DNA of 64,000 bases from Roseitalea porphyridii (GCF_004331955.1 NZ_CP036532.1:3475673-3539672), one strand, 5' to 3'; counted from the first letter of the stretch, positions 38,641 to 47,987 are shown. The notes: generated by a model from the sequence alone, not told the origin. Translations and numbers: made by a program.

Positions 38641-39075
38641 ATGGCGACCGAATTCACGCCTTTCCTGTCGCTCGCGGGCGGCATCCTGATCGGCCTTGCT
38701 GCCACCTTGCTGATGGCCCTGCATGGCCGCATCGCCGGCATGACGGGCATTCTCGGCGGCGTGCTGCCGCCCTTTGCCGATGACTGGCAGTGGCGCGCGG
38801 CCTTCCTTGCCGGCGCGATCGCCGCCCCTGCGGCCTTTCTGGTCGCAGGCGGCACCATTCCGTTCGCCGTGCCGGTGCCCGTCTGGGCTATGGTCGTCGG
38901 CGGCCTGATCGTCGGCATCGGCGTTCATTTCGGTGCGGGCTGCACCTCCGGCCACGGCGTGTGCGGCATGGCCCGCCTGTCGCCGCGCTCGATCGTCGCC
39001 ACGATCACCTTCATGATCACGACGGGCATCACCGTCTATGTCGCCCGCCACCTGCTTTCGATCGGAGTTGCCTGA
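38641..39075 (+). CDS. YeeE/YedE-type membrane protein, first half
   Basis: A 144-residue membrane protein with four helices (about 10-27, 53-72, 81-98, 120-138). The loop-helix motif [13 protein letters not shown] carries C101 and C108, the signature of YeeE/YedE (DUF395) transporters, which move thiosulfate or related sulfur species. The paired gene 1 nt downstream encodes the second half, so two short proteins probably assemble into one channel. First gene of the operon controlled by BigR. Confidence 0.88.
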   Translation: MATEFTPFLSLAGGILIGLAATLLMALHGRIAGMTGILGGVLPPFADDWQWRAAFLAGAIAAPAAFLVAGGTIPFAVPVPVWAMVVGGLIVGIGVHFGAGCTSGHGVCGMARLSPRSIVATITFMITTGITVYVARHLLSIGVA

Positions 39076-39076
39076 C

Positions 39077-39514
39077 ATGCGCATCGTTTCAGCCCTCATC
39101 ATCGGCGCCATCTTCGGCTTGGGCATCGCCATCTCCGGCATGGCCAACCCGGCCAAGGTGATCAACTTCTTCGACGTCGCCGGCACCTGGGACCCGAGCC
39201 TGATCTTCGTGATGGGCGGCGCCCTCGTGACCACCGCCATCGGCTACCGGGTGGTGTTCGGCACGCGCGCGCAGCCGCTTTTTGCGGCGAGCTATTCGCT
39301 CCCCACCCGCACCGATCTTGACGCACGCCTGATCGGAGGCTCGGCCCTGTTCGGCGTCGGCTGGGGCATCTCGGGCTTCTGCCCGGGCGGCGCCATTCCC
39401 GCGCTCGGCCTCGGCGAACCGGCCGTGCCGATCTTCATTGTGTCCATGGCGACCGGCATCGTGCTGGCCCGCACCGTGCTGACCAGAACCCTCACCAGGA
39501 CGGCCTCCGCCTGA
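39077..39514 (+). CDS. YeeE/YedE-type membrane protein, second half (DUF6691)
   Basis: A 145-residue membrane protein with about four helices. It has GLGIAISGMANPAKVINFFDVAG in pieces near the N-terminus, the GWGISGFCPGGAIPALG motif with C102, and a basic C-terminus. It is the partner of the preceding gene (1 nt apart); together they resemble a split YeeE sulfur-species transporter. In bigR operons of Agrobacterium and Xylella this pair accompanies the persulfide dioxygenase. The exact transported species is unknown. Confidence 0.88.
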   Translation: MRIVSALIIGAIFGLGIAISGMANPAKVINFFDVAGTWDPSLIFVMGGALVTTAIGYRVVFGTRAQPLFAASYSLPTRTDLDARLIGGSALFGVGWGISGFCPGGAIPALGLGEPAVPIFIVSMATGIVLARTVLTRTLTRTASA

Positions 39515-39536
39515 GGCGGCCGAAAAGGAGAAAGAA

Positions 39537-40424
39537 ATGACCCTTCCCTTCACACCCCAGACCGACGTCAAGCCCGAGATCGAAGCCTTCTTCGATCCGC
39601 AGACCAACACGATCTCCTATGTCGTCAAGGATCCCGGCTCCAACGCCTGCGCCATCGTCGATTCGGTGCTCGACATCGACTACGCCGCCGGCCGGCTGTC
39701 CTACGAGAGCGCCGACGCGATCATCGATTACGTCAAGCGCAACGAACTTGTCGTCGAATGGATCATCGAGACCCACGTCCACGCCGACCATCTGTCCGCC
39801 GCCCCCTATCTTCAGGAAAAGCTCGGCGGAAAGACCGGCATCGGCGAGAAGATCACCATCGTGCAGGACACGTTCGGCAAGGTGTTCAACGAGGGCACCG
39901 AGTTCCAGCGCGACGGCAGCCAGTTCGACCGTCTGTTCAAGGACGGCGACAGCTACACGGTCGGCGCGATGACCGCCCATGTGATCGCCACGCCCGGCCA
40001 CACCCCGGCCTGCCAGACCCATGTGATCGGCGATGCCGCCTTCGTCGGCGACACGCTGTTCATGCCCGACGGCGGCTCGGCCCGGGCCGACTTCCCCGGC
40101 GGCGATGCCGGCACGCTGTACGATTCGATCCAGCGCGTGCTGTCGCTGCCCGACGAGACGCGCCTGTTCATGTGCCACGACTACGGCCCGAACGGACGCG
40201 ACATCAAATGGGAGACCACGGTCGGCGACGAGAAGACCCACAACATCCATGTGGGCGGCGGCAAGGGCAAGGACGAGTTCGTCAAGATGCGCACCGAGCG
40301 CGATGCGACGCTCGACATGCCCAAGCTGATCATCCCCTCGCTTCAGGTGAACATGCGCGCCGGCGAGGTGCCGTGCGACCAGGACGGCAACCCCACCCTC
40401 AAGGTCCCGCTCAACAAGCTCTGA
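39537..40424 (+). CDS. blh: Persulfide dioxygenase (Blh, ETHE1-like metallo-beta-lactamase fold)
   Basis: Oxidises glutathione persulfide to sulfite and glutathione. The 295-residue protein has the metallo-beta-lactamase site ETHVHADHL (H80, H82, D84, H85), HVIATPGHTPACQTHVIGD and GDTLFMPDGGSARADFPGG in pieces, then FMCHDYG with the distal His. As in persulfide dioxygenases only one iron is expected. A good GGAGAAAG Shine-Dalgarno precedes the start. Third gene of the BigR-controlled operon; the product sulfite would be handled by the SulP protein encoded downstream. Confidence 0.9.
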   Translation: MTLPFTPQTDVKPEIEAFFDPQTNTISYVVKDPGSNACAIVDSVLDIDYAAGRLSYESADAIIDYVKRNELVVEWIIETHVHADHLSAAPYLQEKLGGKTGIGEKITIVQDTFGKVFNEGTEFQRDGSQFDRLFKDGDSYTVGAMTAHVIATPGHTPACQTHVIGDAAFVGDTLFMPDGGSARADFPGGDAGTLYDSIQRVLSLPDETRLFMCHDYGPNGRDIKWETTVGDEKTHNIHVGGGKGKDEFVKMRTERDATLDMPKLIIPSLQVNMRAGEVPCDQDGNPTLKVPLNKL

Positions 40425-40430
40425 GCGCGA

Positions 40431-40460
40431 CGGCGGTCCGGAGACCCCTCCGGACCGCCG
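40431..40460 (+). other. Intercistronic hairpin between blh and sulP
   Basis: CGGCGGTCCGGAG (40431-40443) pairs perfectly over 13 bp with CTCCGGACCGCCG (40448-40460) around an ACCC loop. No T-run follows, so it is more likely an mRNA-stabilising or attenuating hairpin than a full terminator. Confidence 0.7.
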
Positions 40461-40495
40461 CTCCCTCCACCGCGACAACAGGAAAGCGACACACG

Positions 40496-42244
40496 ATGGC
40501 CGGGCCGTCCCTTTCGGTGAAGCGCTATTTCCCCGTGCTCGATTGGGGTCGCGGCTATAATGGCGAGACACTGACCGGCGACCTAGTCGCCGCGGTAATC
40601 GTCACGATCATGCTGATCCCGCAGTCGCTCGCCTATGCGCTGCTCGCCGGCCTGCCGCCCGAGGCGGGCCTTTACGCCTCGATCGCGCCGATCGTCCTTT
40701 ACGCGCTGTTCGGCACATCCCGCGCGCTCGCCGTCGGACCGGTCGCCGTGGTCTCGCTGATGACGGCGGCGGCCATCGGCAAGGTCGCCGAACCGGGCAG
40801 TTCGGACTACATCATCGCCGCGCTGACGCTGGCCCTGATGTCGGGCGCGCTTCTCGTCGCGATGGGCCTGTTCCGGCTCGGCTTCGTCGCCAACTTCCTG
40901 TCGCACCCGGTGATCGCCGGCTTCATCACCGCCTCGGGCATCCTGATCGCGGCGAGCCAGCTCAAGCACATTCTCGGTGTCGACGCGCACGGCCACACCC
41001 TGCCGGTGATCCTGGGCAGCCTGGTGTCGGACCTCGGCGCCATCAACTGGCTGACCGTGCTGATCGGTATCAGTGCCACCGCCTTCCTGTTCTGGGTGCG
41101 CGGCGGTCTGAAACCGCTTCTTGTCCGCATCGGCATCCTCGACCGGCTGGCCGGCCATCTGGCGCGCACCGGCCCCGTCTTCGCCGTCGCGGTGACGACG
41201 CTCGCAGCCTGGTGGTACGATCTCGGCGAGGCGGGCGTGAAGCTGGTCGGCGACGTGCCGCGCGGCCTGCCGCCGCTGACCCAGCCGTCCTTCTCGCCGG
41301 ATTTGTGGCTGGCGCTCGCCGGCCCGGCGGTGCTGATCTCGATCATCGGTTTTGTCGAATCGGTCTCGGTCGCCCAGACGCTGGCCGCCAAGCGGCGCCA
41401 GCGCATCGATCCCGACCAGGAACTGATCGGCCTGGGCATGGCCAATATCGGCGCCGGCTTCACCGGCGGCTATCCGGTCACCGGCGGCTTCGCGCGCTCG
41501 GTCGTCAATTTCGACGCCGGCGCGCAGACCCCGGCCGCCGGCGCCTTCACCGCGATCGGCCTTGCCGCCGCCTCGCTGACCATCACCCCGCTCATCGCAT
41601 TCCTGCCGCAGGCGACGCTGGCCGCGACCATCATCGTCGCCGTGCTGAGCCTTGTGAACTTTTCGATCTTCCGGGACGCCTGGACCTATTCGAAGGCCGA
41701 CTTCGTCGCCGTCACCGCCACGGTCGCTGTCACGCTGATCGTCGGCGTCGAGGCGGGCGTGACCGCCGGCGTGCTGCTGTCGGTGCTGATCCACCTCTAC
41801 AAGACGTCAAAGCCGCACATGGCGGTGATCGGCCAGGTGCCGGGCACCGAGCACTATCGCAACGTTCTGCGCCACGAGGTGATCACCGACCCGCACGTGC
41901 TGCAGTTGCGCGTCGACGAGAGCCTTTACTTCGCCAACGCCCGCTATCTGGAAGATCGCATCTACGCGATGGTCGCCGACCATCCCGAACTCGAGCACGT
42001 CGTGCTCGCCTGTCCGGCCGTCAACGCCATCGACATGAGCGCCCTCGAATCGCTCGAGGCGATCAACGCCCGGCTCGAGGCGCTGGGGGTCAAGTTCCAC
42101 CTCACCGAGGTCAAGGGCCCGGTGATGGACCGGCTCAAGCGCAGCCATTTCCTCGACGATCTGACCGGTCAGGTGTTCCTCAGCCAGCATCAGGCGATGC
42201 GCACGCTCGGCGGCGCGCAGCAGGGCGCCCGCGCCGCCGAATAA
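40496..42244 (+). CDS. SulP-family inorganic anion transporter with STAS domain
   Basis: A 582-residue membrane transporter. The N-terminal part carries about 12 helices with the SulP signatures IPQSLAYALLAGLPPEAGLYAS, FGTSRALAVGPVAVVSLM and GMANIGAGFTGGYPVTGGFARS (each quoted in part); the cytosolic STAS domain (about 440-560) has LRVDESLYFANARYLED and VILACPAVNAIDMSALESLE-like segments. As the last gene of the persulfide operon it may export sulfite/sulfate or import sulfate; direction is not decidable. RBS AGGAAAG precedes the ATG. Confidence 0.9.
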   Translation: MAGPSLSVKRYFPVLDWGRGYNGETLTGDLVAAVIVTIMLIPQSLAYALLAGLPPEAGLYASIAPIVLYALFGTSRALAVGPVAVVSLMTAAAIGKVAEPGSSDYIIAALTLALMSGALLVAMGLFRLGFVANFLSHPVIAGFITASGILIAASQLKHILGVDAHGHTLPVILGSLVSDLGAINWLTVLIGISATAFLFWVRGGLKPLLVRIGILDRLAGHLARTGPVFAVAVTTLAAWWYDLGEAGVKLVGDVPRGLPPLTQPSFSPDLWLALAGPAVLISIIGFVESVSVAQTLAAKRRQRIDPDQELIGLGMANIGAGFTGGYPVTGGFARSVVNFDAGAQTPAAGAFTAIGLAAASLTITPLIAFLPQATLAATIIVAVLSLVNFSIFRDAWTYSKADFVAVTATVAVTLIVGVEAGVTAGVLLSVLIHLYKTSKPHMAVIGQVPGTEHYRNVLRHEVITDPHVLQLRVDESLYFANARYLEDRIYAMVADHPELEHVVLACPAVNAIDMSALESLEAINARLEALGVKFHLTEVKGPVMDRLKRSHFLDDLTGQVFLSQHQAMRTLGGAQQGARAAE

Positions 42245-42248
42245 ACGC

Positions 42249-43040
42249 TCAGCGCGTCGGCCGCGCCGCCATGAAGTCCTCGGGGATGTCCGCCGTCTTG
42301 CGCGCCACCAGCGCGAAATAGAACAGCGGCTCGCCCTCCATCGAGAGGCGATGCCGGTAGCGCTCGAGGTGATGCAGGTCGAGATATTCCGAGAAGATCA
42401 GTTCGCGAATGAAGCGCGAAAAGCCCGACCGGTCGCTGTCGTCCAGGAACGTCTCCTTGATGTTGAAGGCGATCCATCCATCGTCCTGCACGAAATTGAT
42501 CGCTTCACGAAAAGCCTCGACCGGAATGTCGGCGAAGCCGAGCGCGGCAACGAGCGTCAGGCAGTTGAACGACCAGCTTTCCAGTTCGGCCTTCATGCCC
42601 GCGTCCAGCGCGGTGAAGTCGGCCACATAATATTCGTCATAGGCGCCCGGCCGGTCCCGATGCGCCGCCTCGCGCGCCTCCTCGATGATGTCCGCGCCGA
42701 CCATGCGCGACACGCCGTGGGCGCGCAGCGCCTCGCCCATCATGCCGTTTCCGGCGCCCAGATCGAGCACCCGCAGCTCCAGCGTCGACTGCTCGCCCGC
42801 ATCGAGCGTCCGCTTGAGGATCTCGGCCACCTTGGTCGGCGAGGAGCACTGCAGCCGCTCATAGAAAAGTTGCTCGTACAGGCCGTTCCTCTTGTAGATT
42901 TCATCATAGTCGTGAAACCTTATCCTTCGCTCGTCGCCGTCTTCGACGACATAGAAATAGGCTTCGTCCTGCGCGAGGTCTCTTTCTTCTTTTCTGTCGA
43001 ACTTGATTCTATGTCGTTTACTCATCGTAGAAATTGACAT
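42249..43040 (-). CDS. Class I SAM-dependent methyltransferase of unknown substrate
   Basis: A 263-residue protein whose central region (about 70-210) is a Rossmann methyltransferase: LRVLDLGAGNGMMGEALRAHG (motif I, in pieces), VGADIIEEAREAAHRDRPG (acidic motif II) and NCLTLVAALGFADIP. The N-terminal ~65 residues (RIRFHDYDEIYKRNGLYEQLFYERLQC in pieces) place a substrate lid, and SSPTKVAEILKRTL precedes the core. The C-terminus resembles S-adenosyl-dependent enzymes acting on small molecules. I recognise the family type but not its substrate. It is convergent with sulP (4 nt apart). Confidence 0.75.
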   Translation of the reverse strand: MSISTMSKRHRIKFDRKEERDLAQDEAYFYVVEDGDERRIRFHDYDEIYKRNGLYEQLFYERLQCSSPTKVAEILKRTLDAGEQSTLELRVLDLGAGNGMMGEALRAHGVSRMVGADIIEEAREAAHRDRPGAYDEYYVADFTALDAGMKAELESWSFNCLTLVAALGFADIPVEAFREAINFVQDDGWIAFNIKETFLDDSDRSGFSRFIRELIFSEYLDLHHLERYRHRLSMEGEPLFYFALVARKTADIPEDFMAARPTR

Positions 43041-43220
43041 GACATTTCCCTGGCGGCCTGAAGCGCCGCAAACCTCTCCATTTCGATGTTTATAGTAAGA
43101 CCCTCGCTATGACACAAAGCGCCCGGCAAGGCAAACCGGCCACGCGCCATTGTCACGCGTTTGCCACCAATTCCGCTGGGGGCGACGCGCCCTGCCGGTC
43201 CAGCAGCGTGCAAATCGCCC

Positions 43221-43250
43221 TTGGCCTGCCCGGTGCCCTTGGGCTATCAG
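43221..43250 (+). promoter_or_regulatory. Candidate promoter of tRNA-Arg
   Basis: TTGGCC at 43221-43226 and TATCAG at 43245-43250 are separated by 18 nt and end 10 nt before the tRNA. This fits a housekeeping promoter by spacing; the -10 match is weak. Confidence 0.35.
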
Positions 43251-43260
43251 GGCTCGGCGT

Positions 43261-43337
43261 GGTCCCGTAGCTCAGCAGGATAGAGCATCAGATTCCTAAT
43301 CTGAGGGTCGCAGGTTCGAATCCTGCCGGGATCACCA
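43261..43337 (+). tRNA. tRNA-Arg (anticodon CCT)
   Basis: A 77-nt cloverleaf. The acceptor GGTCCCG pairs with CGGGATC (one G-U), the anticodon stem TCAGA/TCTGA encloses the loop TTCCTAA with anticodon CCT, the T-arm contains GGTTCGAATCC, and the 3' CCA is encoded. It reads the codon AGG. Confidence 0.96.
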
Positions 43338-43450
43338 TTTCCAGACGCGTGCCGCCGCCGGCCAATCCGGCGCGCAGGTTACGGTTCGAGGTTTCTCCTC
43401 TCACCTCCACCGAGCCACCCGGGTCCGGTGTCGCGAACCGCCCCGTCCCC

Positions 43451-44050
43451 TCAGCCCTGCGCGATATGGCGCTCCATGCGCATGAACGCTTCGGCCAGAA
43501 CCGGCGCTTCGCCGAGCGCATGGCCGAGCGCAATGCCGCCCTGCCATTCGCATACGAACGCCCGGGCGCGCGCCAGCGCCAGTGACGGGCGAAGACCGGT
43601 GCGGCCGAGTTCGGCGGCGACGAAGCCGGTCAGGACGGTGAAGCTGTCCGCCGCGCGCCGTGCCGCCTGCGGCGCTTCGGCGCGGAAGTCGCGGCTCGCA
43701 CCGGCGATCGGGCAACCATGGGCGAGCCGGGACGCCTGCGAGGCCTTGAGGCGGCCGACCAGCGCCTTGAGGCGGCCCCGCGGGTCGGCCGTTTCGGCGG
43801 CCACGTCCTCGACCAGCGCTTCGGTCTGGCCGACGAAAAGGTCGGCCACCGCCATGGCGAGATCGGCCTTGGTCTTGTGGTAGTAGTAGACATTGCCGAG
43901 CGGCACGCCCGCCGCCGCGGCCACCTGCGCCAGCGAGGTGCCGGCATAGCCGTTCTTCCAGAAGCATTCGGCGGCCGCCTGCGCGAGCGCCTCGCGCCGG
44001 CCGTCGCCGCGCTTGCGCGGTGCGGACCGCGTGTCGGGCGCCGCGCTCAC
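43451..44050 (-). CDS. TetR-family transcriptional regulator
   Basis: A 199-residue repressor type. The N-terminal helix-turn-helix spans about residues 17-62, with [40 protein letters not shown] in pieces; [10 protein letters not shown] is the recognition helix end. The all-helical ligand domain has a Cys in HGCPIAGAS, a motif frequent in a YcdC/AcrR-like subgroup that may sense electrophiles. Its start overlaps the Trm112-like stop by 4 nt, so it is translationally coupled to that gene. Target unknown. Confidence 0.88.
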   Translation of the reverse strand: MSAAPDTRSAPRKRGDGRREALAQAAAECFWKNGYAGTSLAQVAAAAGVPLGNVYYYHKTKADLAMAVADLFVGQTEALVEDVAAETADPRGRLKALVGRLKASQASRLAHGCPIAGASRDFRAEAPQAARRAADSFTVLTGFVAAELGRTGLRPSLALARARAFVCEWQGGIALGHALGEAPVLAEAFMRMERHIAQG

Positions 44051-44349
44051 CGGCCGGCCCCCGGCACCGGCTCGTCGCGCAGCGGGCGCGCCTCCGACGG
44101 CAGAAGGATCGGCACGCCGCCGCGAACCGGATAGGCGAGCCCGGCGGCGTCGGAGACCAGTTCGTTGGCCTCGGCATCGTAGTGCAGCGGTTTCTTGGTC
44201 AGCGGGCAGACCAGAAGATCGAGCATGGCCGTATCCATGCCGCCCGGCCCGTTCCTCGCCTCGGCTCCGGCATCGTCGTCATCCGGCGAGCCCGCCATCG
44301 GCGTGGCCCCGGATGTCGCGGCTTCTTCCTCGGATTTGTCATCGGCCAT
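44047..44349 (-). CDS. Trm112-like (UPF0434) small protein
   Basis: A 100-residue protein whose C-terminal 60 residues match UPF0434/Trm112: [46 protein letters not shown], in pieces with the CPLTKKPL and [12 protein letters not shown] hallmarks. Trm112 relatives activate methyltransferases and fold as a short beta-barrel with a helix. The family's CxxC zinc knuckle is reduced to a single Cys here. About 38 acidic, low-complexity residues precede the domain, so an internal start at Met38 ([12 protein letters not shown]) is possible. Confidence 0.85.
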   Translation of the reverse strand: MADDKSEEEAATSGATPMAGSPDDDDAGAEARNGPGGMDTAMLDLLVCPLTKKPLHYDAEANELVSDAAGLAYPVRGGVPILLPSEARPLRDEPVPGAGR

Positions 44350-44384
44350 GATGGTGCGCGCGAATCGACCCGTTGCACCCGATC

Positions 44385-45056
44385 CTACTGCAGCGTGCGG
44401 GCGTAATCATCATTGTCGCGGGCCAGCGACATCTCGGTGATCGCCACCAGCGTCTCGGCGCGGCTCTTCAGGTCCGGCGCCTCGAGCAGCGCCTGCTTTT
44501 CGGCCGGGCCGTACGGCGACATGACCGACAGCGCATTGACGAGCGAGGCGTTGTTGGCCTTGTTGACGCTCGACCAGTCGGCCTCGAGCTGGTTGGCCTC
44601 CAGATAGGCGCGGAAGGCTTCCAGCAGCTCCTCGCGATTGACGTCGCCGCCCTCGTCCTCATCGGCGAGGTCGGAAACGAACGGGGCGATCCGCGCCTGC
44701 CGGAAGGGCGTGGTCACGTCCAGTTCCTCGATGATCCGGAAGCGGCAGATGCCCTCGAGCGTGATCAGGTAGCGCCCGTCGCCGGTCTCGCTGTGCGCGG
44801 TGATCCGGCCAAGGCACCCGATCTTGCAAAGGTTGGGCTTGTCGGGACGGCCGACATCGCCGCTGAAGGCGGGCTGCACCATGCCGATCACCCGGCTCGC
44901 CTTAAGGGCCGTGTCGAACATCGCCAGATAGCGTGGCTCGAAAAGGTTGAGCGGAAGCTGGCTGCCCGGCAGCAGCAGCGCACCCGACAGCGGAAAGACC
45001 GGCACCACCGCCGGCACATCGTCGAGATCGCGATATATGGCGTTTCCAGCCTGCAT
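44385..45056 (-). CDS. Lon N-terminal (LonN/ATP-dependent protease substrate-binding) domain protein
   Basis: A 223-residue stand-alone Lon substrate-binding (PUA-like) domain with no ATPase or protease domain. Conserved pieces are [54 protein letters not shown] and a helical C-terminal part with [27 protein letters not shown] in pieces. Function is unknown; it is regularly found beside CnoX/YbbN-like genes in Alphaproteobacteria, hinting at protein quality control. Confidence 0.88.
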   Translation of the reverse strand: MQAGNAIYRDLDDVPAVVPVFPLSGALLLPGSQLPLNLFEPRYLAMFDTALKASRVIGMVQPAFSGDVGRPDKPNLCKIGCLGRITAHSETGDGRYLITLEGICRFRIIEELDVTTPFRQARIAPFVSDLADEDEGGDVNREELLEAFRAYLEANQLEADWSSVNKANNASLVNALSVMSPYGPAEKQALLEAPDLKSRAETLVAITEMSLARDNDDYARTLQ

Positions 45057-45161
45057 CTGCGCTTACCAGTGATGGGCCTCAATTCTACGGTCTAGATGGG
45101 GCGCCGCCTTCCGACAACAACCCCTGCCCGGTCCGCGTGGCGCCAGCGCGCGCACGGCCGG

Positions 45162-46169
45162 TCAGCGAAACAGCATCGTCGACAGCTTGCGGCGCGCCCG
45201 AACCGTCGCAGGATCGGTCTGGCCCCAGGCCTCGAAGAACTTCAGAAGTTCGAGGCGCGCGCCGTCCTCGCGCCATTCGCGATCGGCCTTCATGATCTCC
45301 AGAAGCTGCTCGGCCGCCCCGTCGCGATCGCCCTGCGCATTGAGGATCTGTGCGAGATCGAAGCGGGCATCGTGATCGCCCGGGTCGTCGGCGAGGCGGG
45401 CCTCGAGCGCGGCCGGATCGCCGATCTGGGCAACCTTGTCGGCCAGTTCGAGCTTGGTGCGCACCGCCTGCAGTTCGGGCGCCTCGCGCATCGTCTCGGG
45501 CGCCTGGTCGAGCATCTGCCGCGCCCTGTCCTCCTGACCGTGATCGGCCATCAGGCCGGCCATGCCGCCATAGGCGGTCGCGTTTTCCGGCTCCTGCTGC
45601 AGCACCATGGCGTAGATCTGGGCGGCGCCGTTGATGTCGCCGGCGGCGGCAGCCTGGGCGGCCTGATCGAGCGCCTCGGCGATCGCCGCGCCCTGCGCGC
45701 CGCCACCGCTGGTCTTGATCAGCTTTTCGATGAAGGCCTGCACCTGGCTTTCGGGCTGCGCGCCCATGAAGCCGTCGACGGGCTGGCCGTCGACGAAGGC
45801 GAGCACGGCCGGGATCGACTGGATGCCCATCTGCCCCGGAATGGCCGGATGCTCGTCGATGTTCATCTTGACCAGCTTGACCTTGCCGCCGGCCTTCCGG
45901 ACAGCCGCCTCGAGCACCGGCGTCAACTGCTTGCAGGGCCCGCACCAGGGCGCCCAGAAATCGATCAACACCGGCTGGTTGCGCGATTCGGCGATCACGT
46001 CGTTCTGGAATTCGGCGGTGCTGGTCTCCTTGATAAGTGCCCCGCCGGCCGGGGCGAGCGGGTTCGCAGCAGGATCGCCGCCCGCCGTCCCGGCGCCGAA
46101 TTCGACCGTCTGCGATCCGTATGCCGGTGCGTTGCCGCCGGCCGCAAATGGGTTGTCGTTCGATGTCAT
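45162..46169 (-). CDS. cnoX: Chaperedoxin CnoX (YbbN-like thioredoxin with TPR region)
   Basis: A 335-residue holdase with redox activity that protects substrates from oxidation. The N-terminal ~45 residues are low complexity. The thioredoxin domain (about 47-155) has the active site WAPWCGPCK, C76 and C79, so unlike E. coli CnoX it keeps the reactive pair, as in Caulobacter. The C-terminal half (about 170-335) is helical with TPR-like repeats, including AQIYAMVLQQEPENATAYGGMAGLM and LAQILNAQGDRDGAAEQLLEIM in pieces. It is 46 nt after the prolyl-tRNA deacylase gene and upstream of LonN. Confidence 0.9.
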   Translation of the reverse strand: MTSNDNPFAAGGNAPAYGSQTVEFGAGTAGGDPAANPLAPAGGALIKETSTAEFQNDVIAESRNQPVLIDFWAPWCGPCKQLTPVLEAAVRKAGGKVKLVKMNIDEHPAIPGQMGIQSIPAVLAFVDGQPVDGFMGAQPESQVQAFIEKLIKTSGGGAQGAAIAEALDQAAQAAAAGDINGAAQIYAMVLQQEPENATAYGGMAGLMADHGQEDRARQMLDQAPETMREAPELQAVRTKLELADKVAQIGDPAALEARLADDPGDHDARFDLAQILNAQGDRDGAAEQLLEIMKADREWREDGARLELLKFFEAWGQTDPATVRARRKLSTMLFR

Positions 46170-46215
46170 CGGTTCGCTCTCCGCCCGGCGCGCTGAATGA
46201 AGGTGATTTTGGACC

Positions 46216-46761
46216 CTATGTCGCCTCTGAACCACTCAGATTCAAGACGGTGAAGGCGTGTCCGGTCGCCTCGACGAAACGCTTCAGATCCGCGCGCCGG
46301 ATCGAGGTCGTCGCATCGTTGCGCAGCGGATGGCCGTTGATGATCTCGTGCGCCATCAGCGCCTCGTCAAAGATCAGCGTCACCTTCCGGTCCGTGTCGT
46401 TGACGATGCCGAAGCAGGTCACCGCGCCCGGCACCACGCCGAGCAGTTCCATCAGCGCCTCGGGCTTGCCGAACGAGACGCGGCCCTGCGCGCCGATCAC
46501 CGAGTGGATGCGCTTGAGGTCGATCTCGGCCGTCTCGCCCACGGTCAGCAGGAAATAGCGGCCCTTCTTGTCCTTCAGGAACAGGTTCTTGGTGTGCCCG
46601 CCGGGTATGTCCTCGCGCAGCGCCTGGCTCTCTGCAACCGTGAAGACGGGCGGATGCTCGCGCGTTTCGGTGCGGATCGAGAGCCGCTCCAGAAAGGCCA
46701 GCAGTTCGTCCGATGTCAGCGGTGCGGTGCGTTCTCCGGTATCCTCTTGCGATCGTGTCAC
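46216..46761 (-). CDS. Prolyl-tRNA editing deacylase, ProXp/YbaK type
   Basis: Hydrolyses mischarged aminoacyl-tRNAPro (probably Ala-tRNAPro) in trans. The 181-residue core has the YbaK fold with HPPVFTVAESQALREDIPGGHTKNLFLKDKK and FGKPEALMELLGVVPGAVTCFG in pieces, including the substrate-pocket Lys and the GxxxP loop. I chose GTG at 46761 because GGAGG stands exactly 5 nt before it. The ATG at 46875 would add 38 residues of Gly/Glu/Pro-rich sequence with the repeated unit GLEGGLEPRPEPGLEAG, unlike the family. Confidence 0.82.
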   Translation of the reverse strand: MTRSQEDTGERTAPLTSDELLAFLERLSIRTETREHPPVFTVAESQALREDIPGGHTKNLFLKDKKGRYFLLTVGETAEIDLKRIHSVIGAQGRVSFGKPEALMELLGVVPGAVTCFGIVNDTDRKVTLIFDEALMAHEIINGHPLRNDATTSIRRADLKRFVEATGHAFTVLNLSGSEAT

Positions 46762-46926
46762 GCCGGCCTCCAGCCCCGGTTCAGGTCGCGGTTCCAGGCC
46801 GCCTTCTAGGCCCGGCGCCCGCCTGCCCGCAAGGGTGCCGGCGTACCGGACCCGGGCCAACAATACCCCTTGCATTTGCCGAACGCTTGCGCCATTAAGC
46901 GGCGGTTCGGCGCCGGCCGGACGTGA

Positions 46927-47001
46927 GCGGGCGTAGCTCAGGGGTAGAGCACAACCTTGCCAAGGTTGGGGTCGTGAGTTCGAATCTCATCGCCCGCTCC
47001 A
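46927..47001 (+). tRNA. tRNA-Gly (anticodon GCC)
   Basis: A 75-nt cloverleaf. The acceptor GCGGGCG pairs with CGCCCGC, the anticodon stem CAACC/GGTTG encloses TTGCCAA with anticodon GCC, the T-arm contains AGTTCGAATCT, and the CCA is encoded. It lies between two protein genes with no other RNA beside it. Confidence 0.97.
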
Positions 47002-47207
47002 GTTTTCTTCATTGAAATGATATGCGATCGGTCTCGGCCATTGGCCGTGCAGGATCATCTGCGCGTCGGCGAGCATGCGTGGCGGCGTCCGGCAAGTGAC
47101 GCCGCGGCCAGACCTCTTCCTGTTACCGTCAGATGGCCATGAAACCCTGTGCCGCTCTCATGACAGGCCGCGCGGAACCTGCGCCGCGGTCGCGGGTTTG
47201 AACCGCG

Positions 47208-47969
47208 ATGGTCGATCGAAATCTCAGGACCACGGCGCGCTGGCTGCGGGCCAATGTCGAACTGCGCACGCTCGTCTCGCTGGCGCTTGCGATCAGCGCG
47301 GTCTGGGCGTTCGCCGAACTCGCCGACGAGGTGATCGAGGGCACCACGCGCAATCTCGATCGGGACGTGCTGCTGATGCTGCGCGAGCCGGGCAGCCTCG
47401 ACGATCCGCTCGGACCGGCCTGGCTCGAAGAGGTCATGCGCGACCTGACCGCGCTGGGCGGCGTTGCCGTCCTCACTCTCACGCTGGTGGCCGTCGCCGG
47501 CTTCTTCATGCTCCGGAAGCGGCTCGGCTCGACGGCCTATCTGTTCGCGGCGGTCGGCGGCGGCCTTCTGATCTCCACCGTCGCCAAGGAGCTGTTCGAC
47601 AGGCCGCGCCCCGATCTCGTCACGCACGGCTCGTACGTGCACACGGCAAGCTTCCCGTCCGGCCATTCGATGATGGCGGCGGTCGTCTACCTGACGCTGG
47701 GCGTTCTGATCTCGCGCGTGCTGCCGCAGCGGCGCCAGAAGAGCTACGTGCTGGCGATCGCCGTTCTGGTGACCGTTCTGGTCGGCATCAGCCGCGTCTA
47801 TCTGGGCGTGCACTGGCCCACCGATGTGCTCGCCGGCTGGCTTGCCGGCCTCGCCTGGGCGTTCATCTGCGTTCTGGGCGCGCGGGCGCTGGCCCGGCGC
47901 GGCCATGTCGAGCGCGAAGCCGACGAGGCCGGGGCCTCGAACGAGCCGGTTGCATCGGCACGCCGGTGA
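47208..47969 (+). CDS. PAP2-family membrane phosphatase
   Basis: A 253-residue membrane protein with about six helices. The three acid-phosphatase motifs are visible: KELFDRPRP (KX6RP), the PSGH in ASFPSGHSMMAA, and SRVYLGVHWPTD (SRX5HX3D). The active site therefore faces the periplasm. Family members remove phosphate from phosphatidic acid, undecaprenyl pyrophosphate or similar lipids; the substrate is not inferable. No strong Shine-Dalgarno is visible (the ATG follows TTTGAACCGCG). It is convergent with the DUF1868 gene. Confidence 0.9.
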   Translation: MVDRNLRTTARWLRANVELRTLVSLALAISAVWAFAELADEVIEGTTRNLDRDVLLMLREPGSLDDPLGPAWLEEVMRDLTALGGVAVLTLTLVAVAGFFMLRKRLGSTAYLFAAVGGGLLISTVAKELFDRPRPDLVTHGSYVHTASFPSGHSMMAAVVYLTLGVLISRVLPQRRQKSYVLAIAVLVTVLVGISRVYLGVHWPTDVLAGWLAGLAWAFICVLGARALARRGHVEREADEAGASNEPVASARR

Positions 47970-47987
47970 GACCCGACCCGAAGCGCG

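Noticed and set aside
43288..43533. Minus-strand ORF ending IPAGFEPATLRLGI
   Set aside because: This is the well-known false translation of the antisense of a tRNA T-arm and anticodon arm; it overlaps tRNA-Arg and part of the TetR gene's 3' end.
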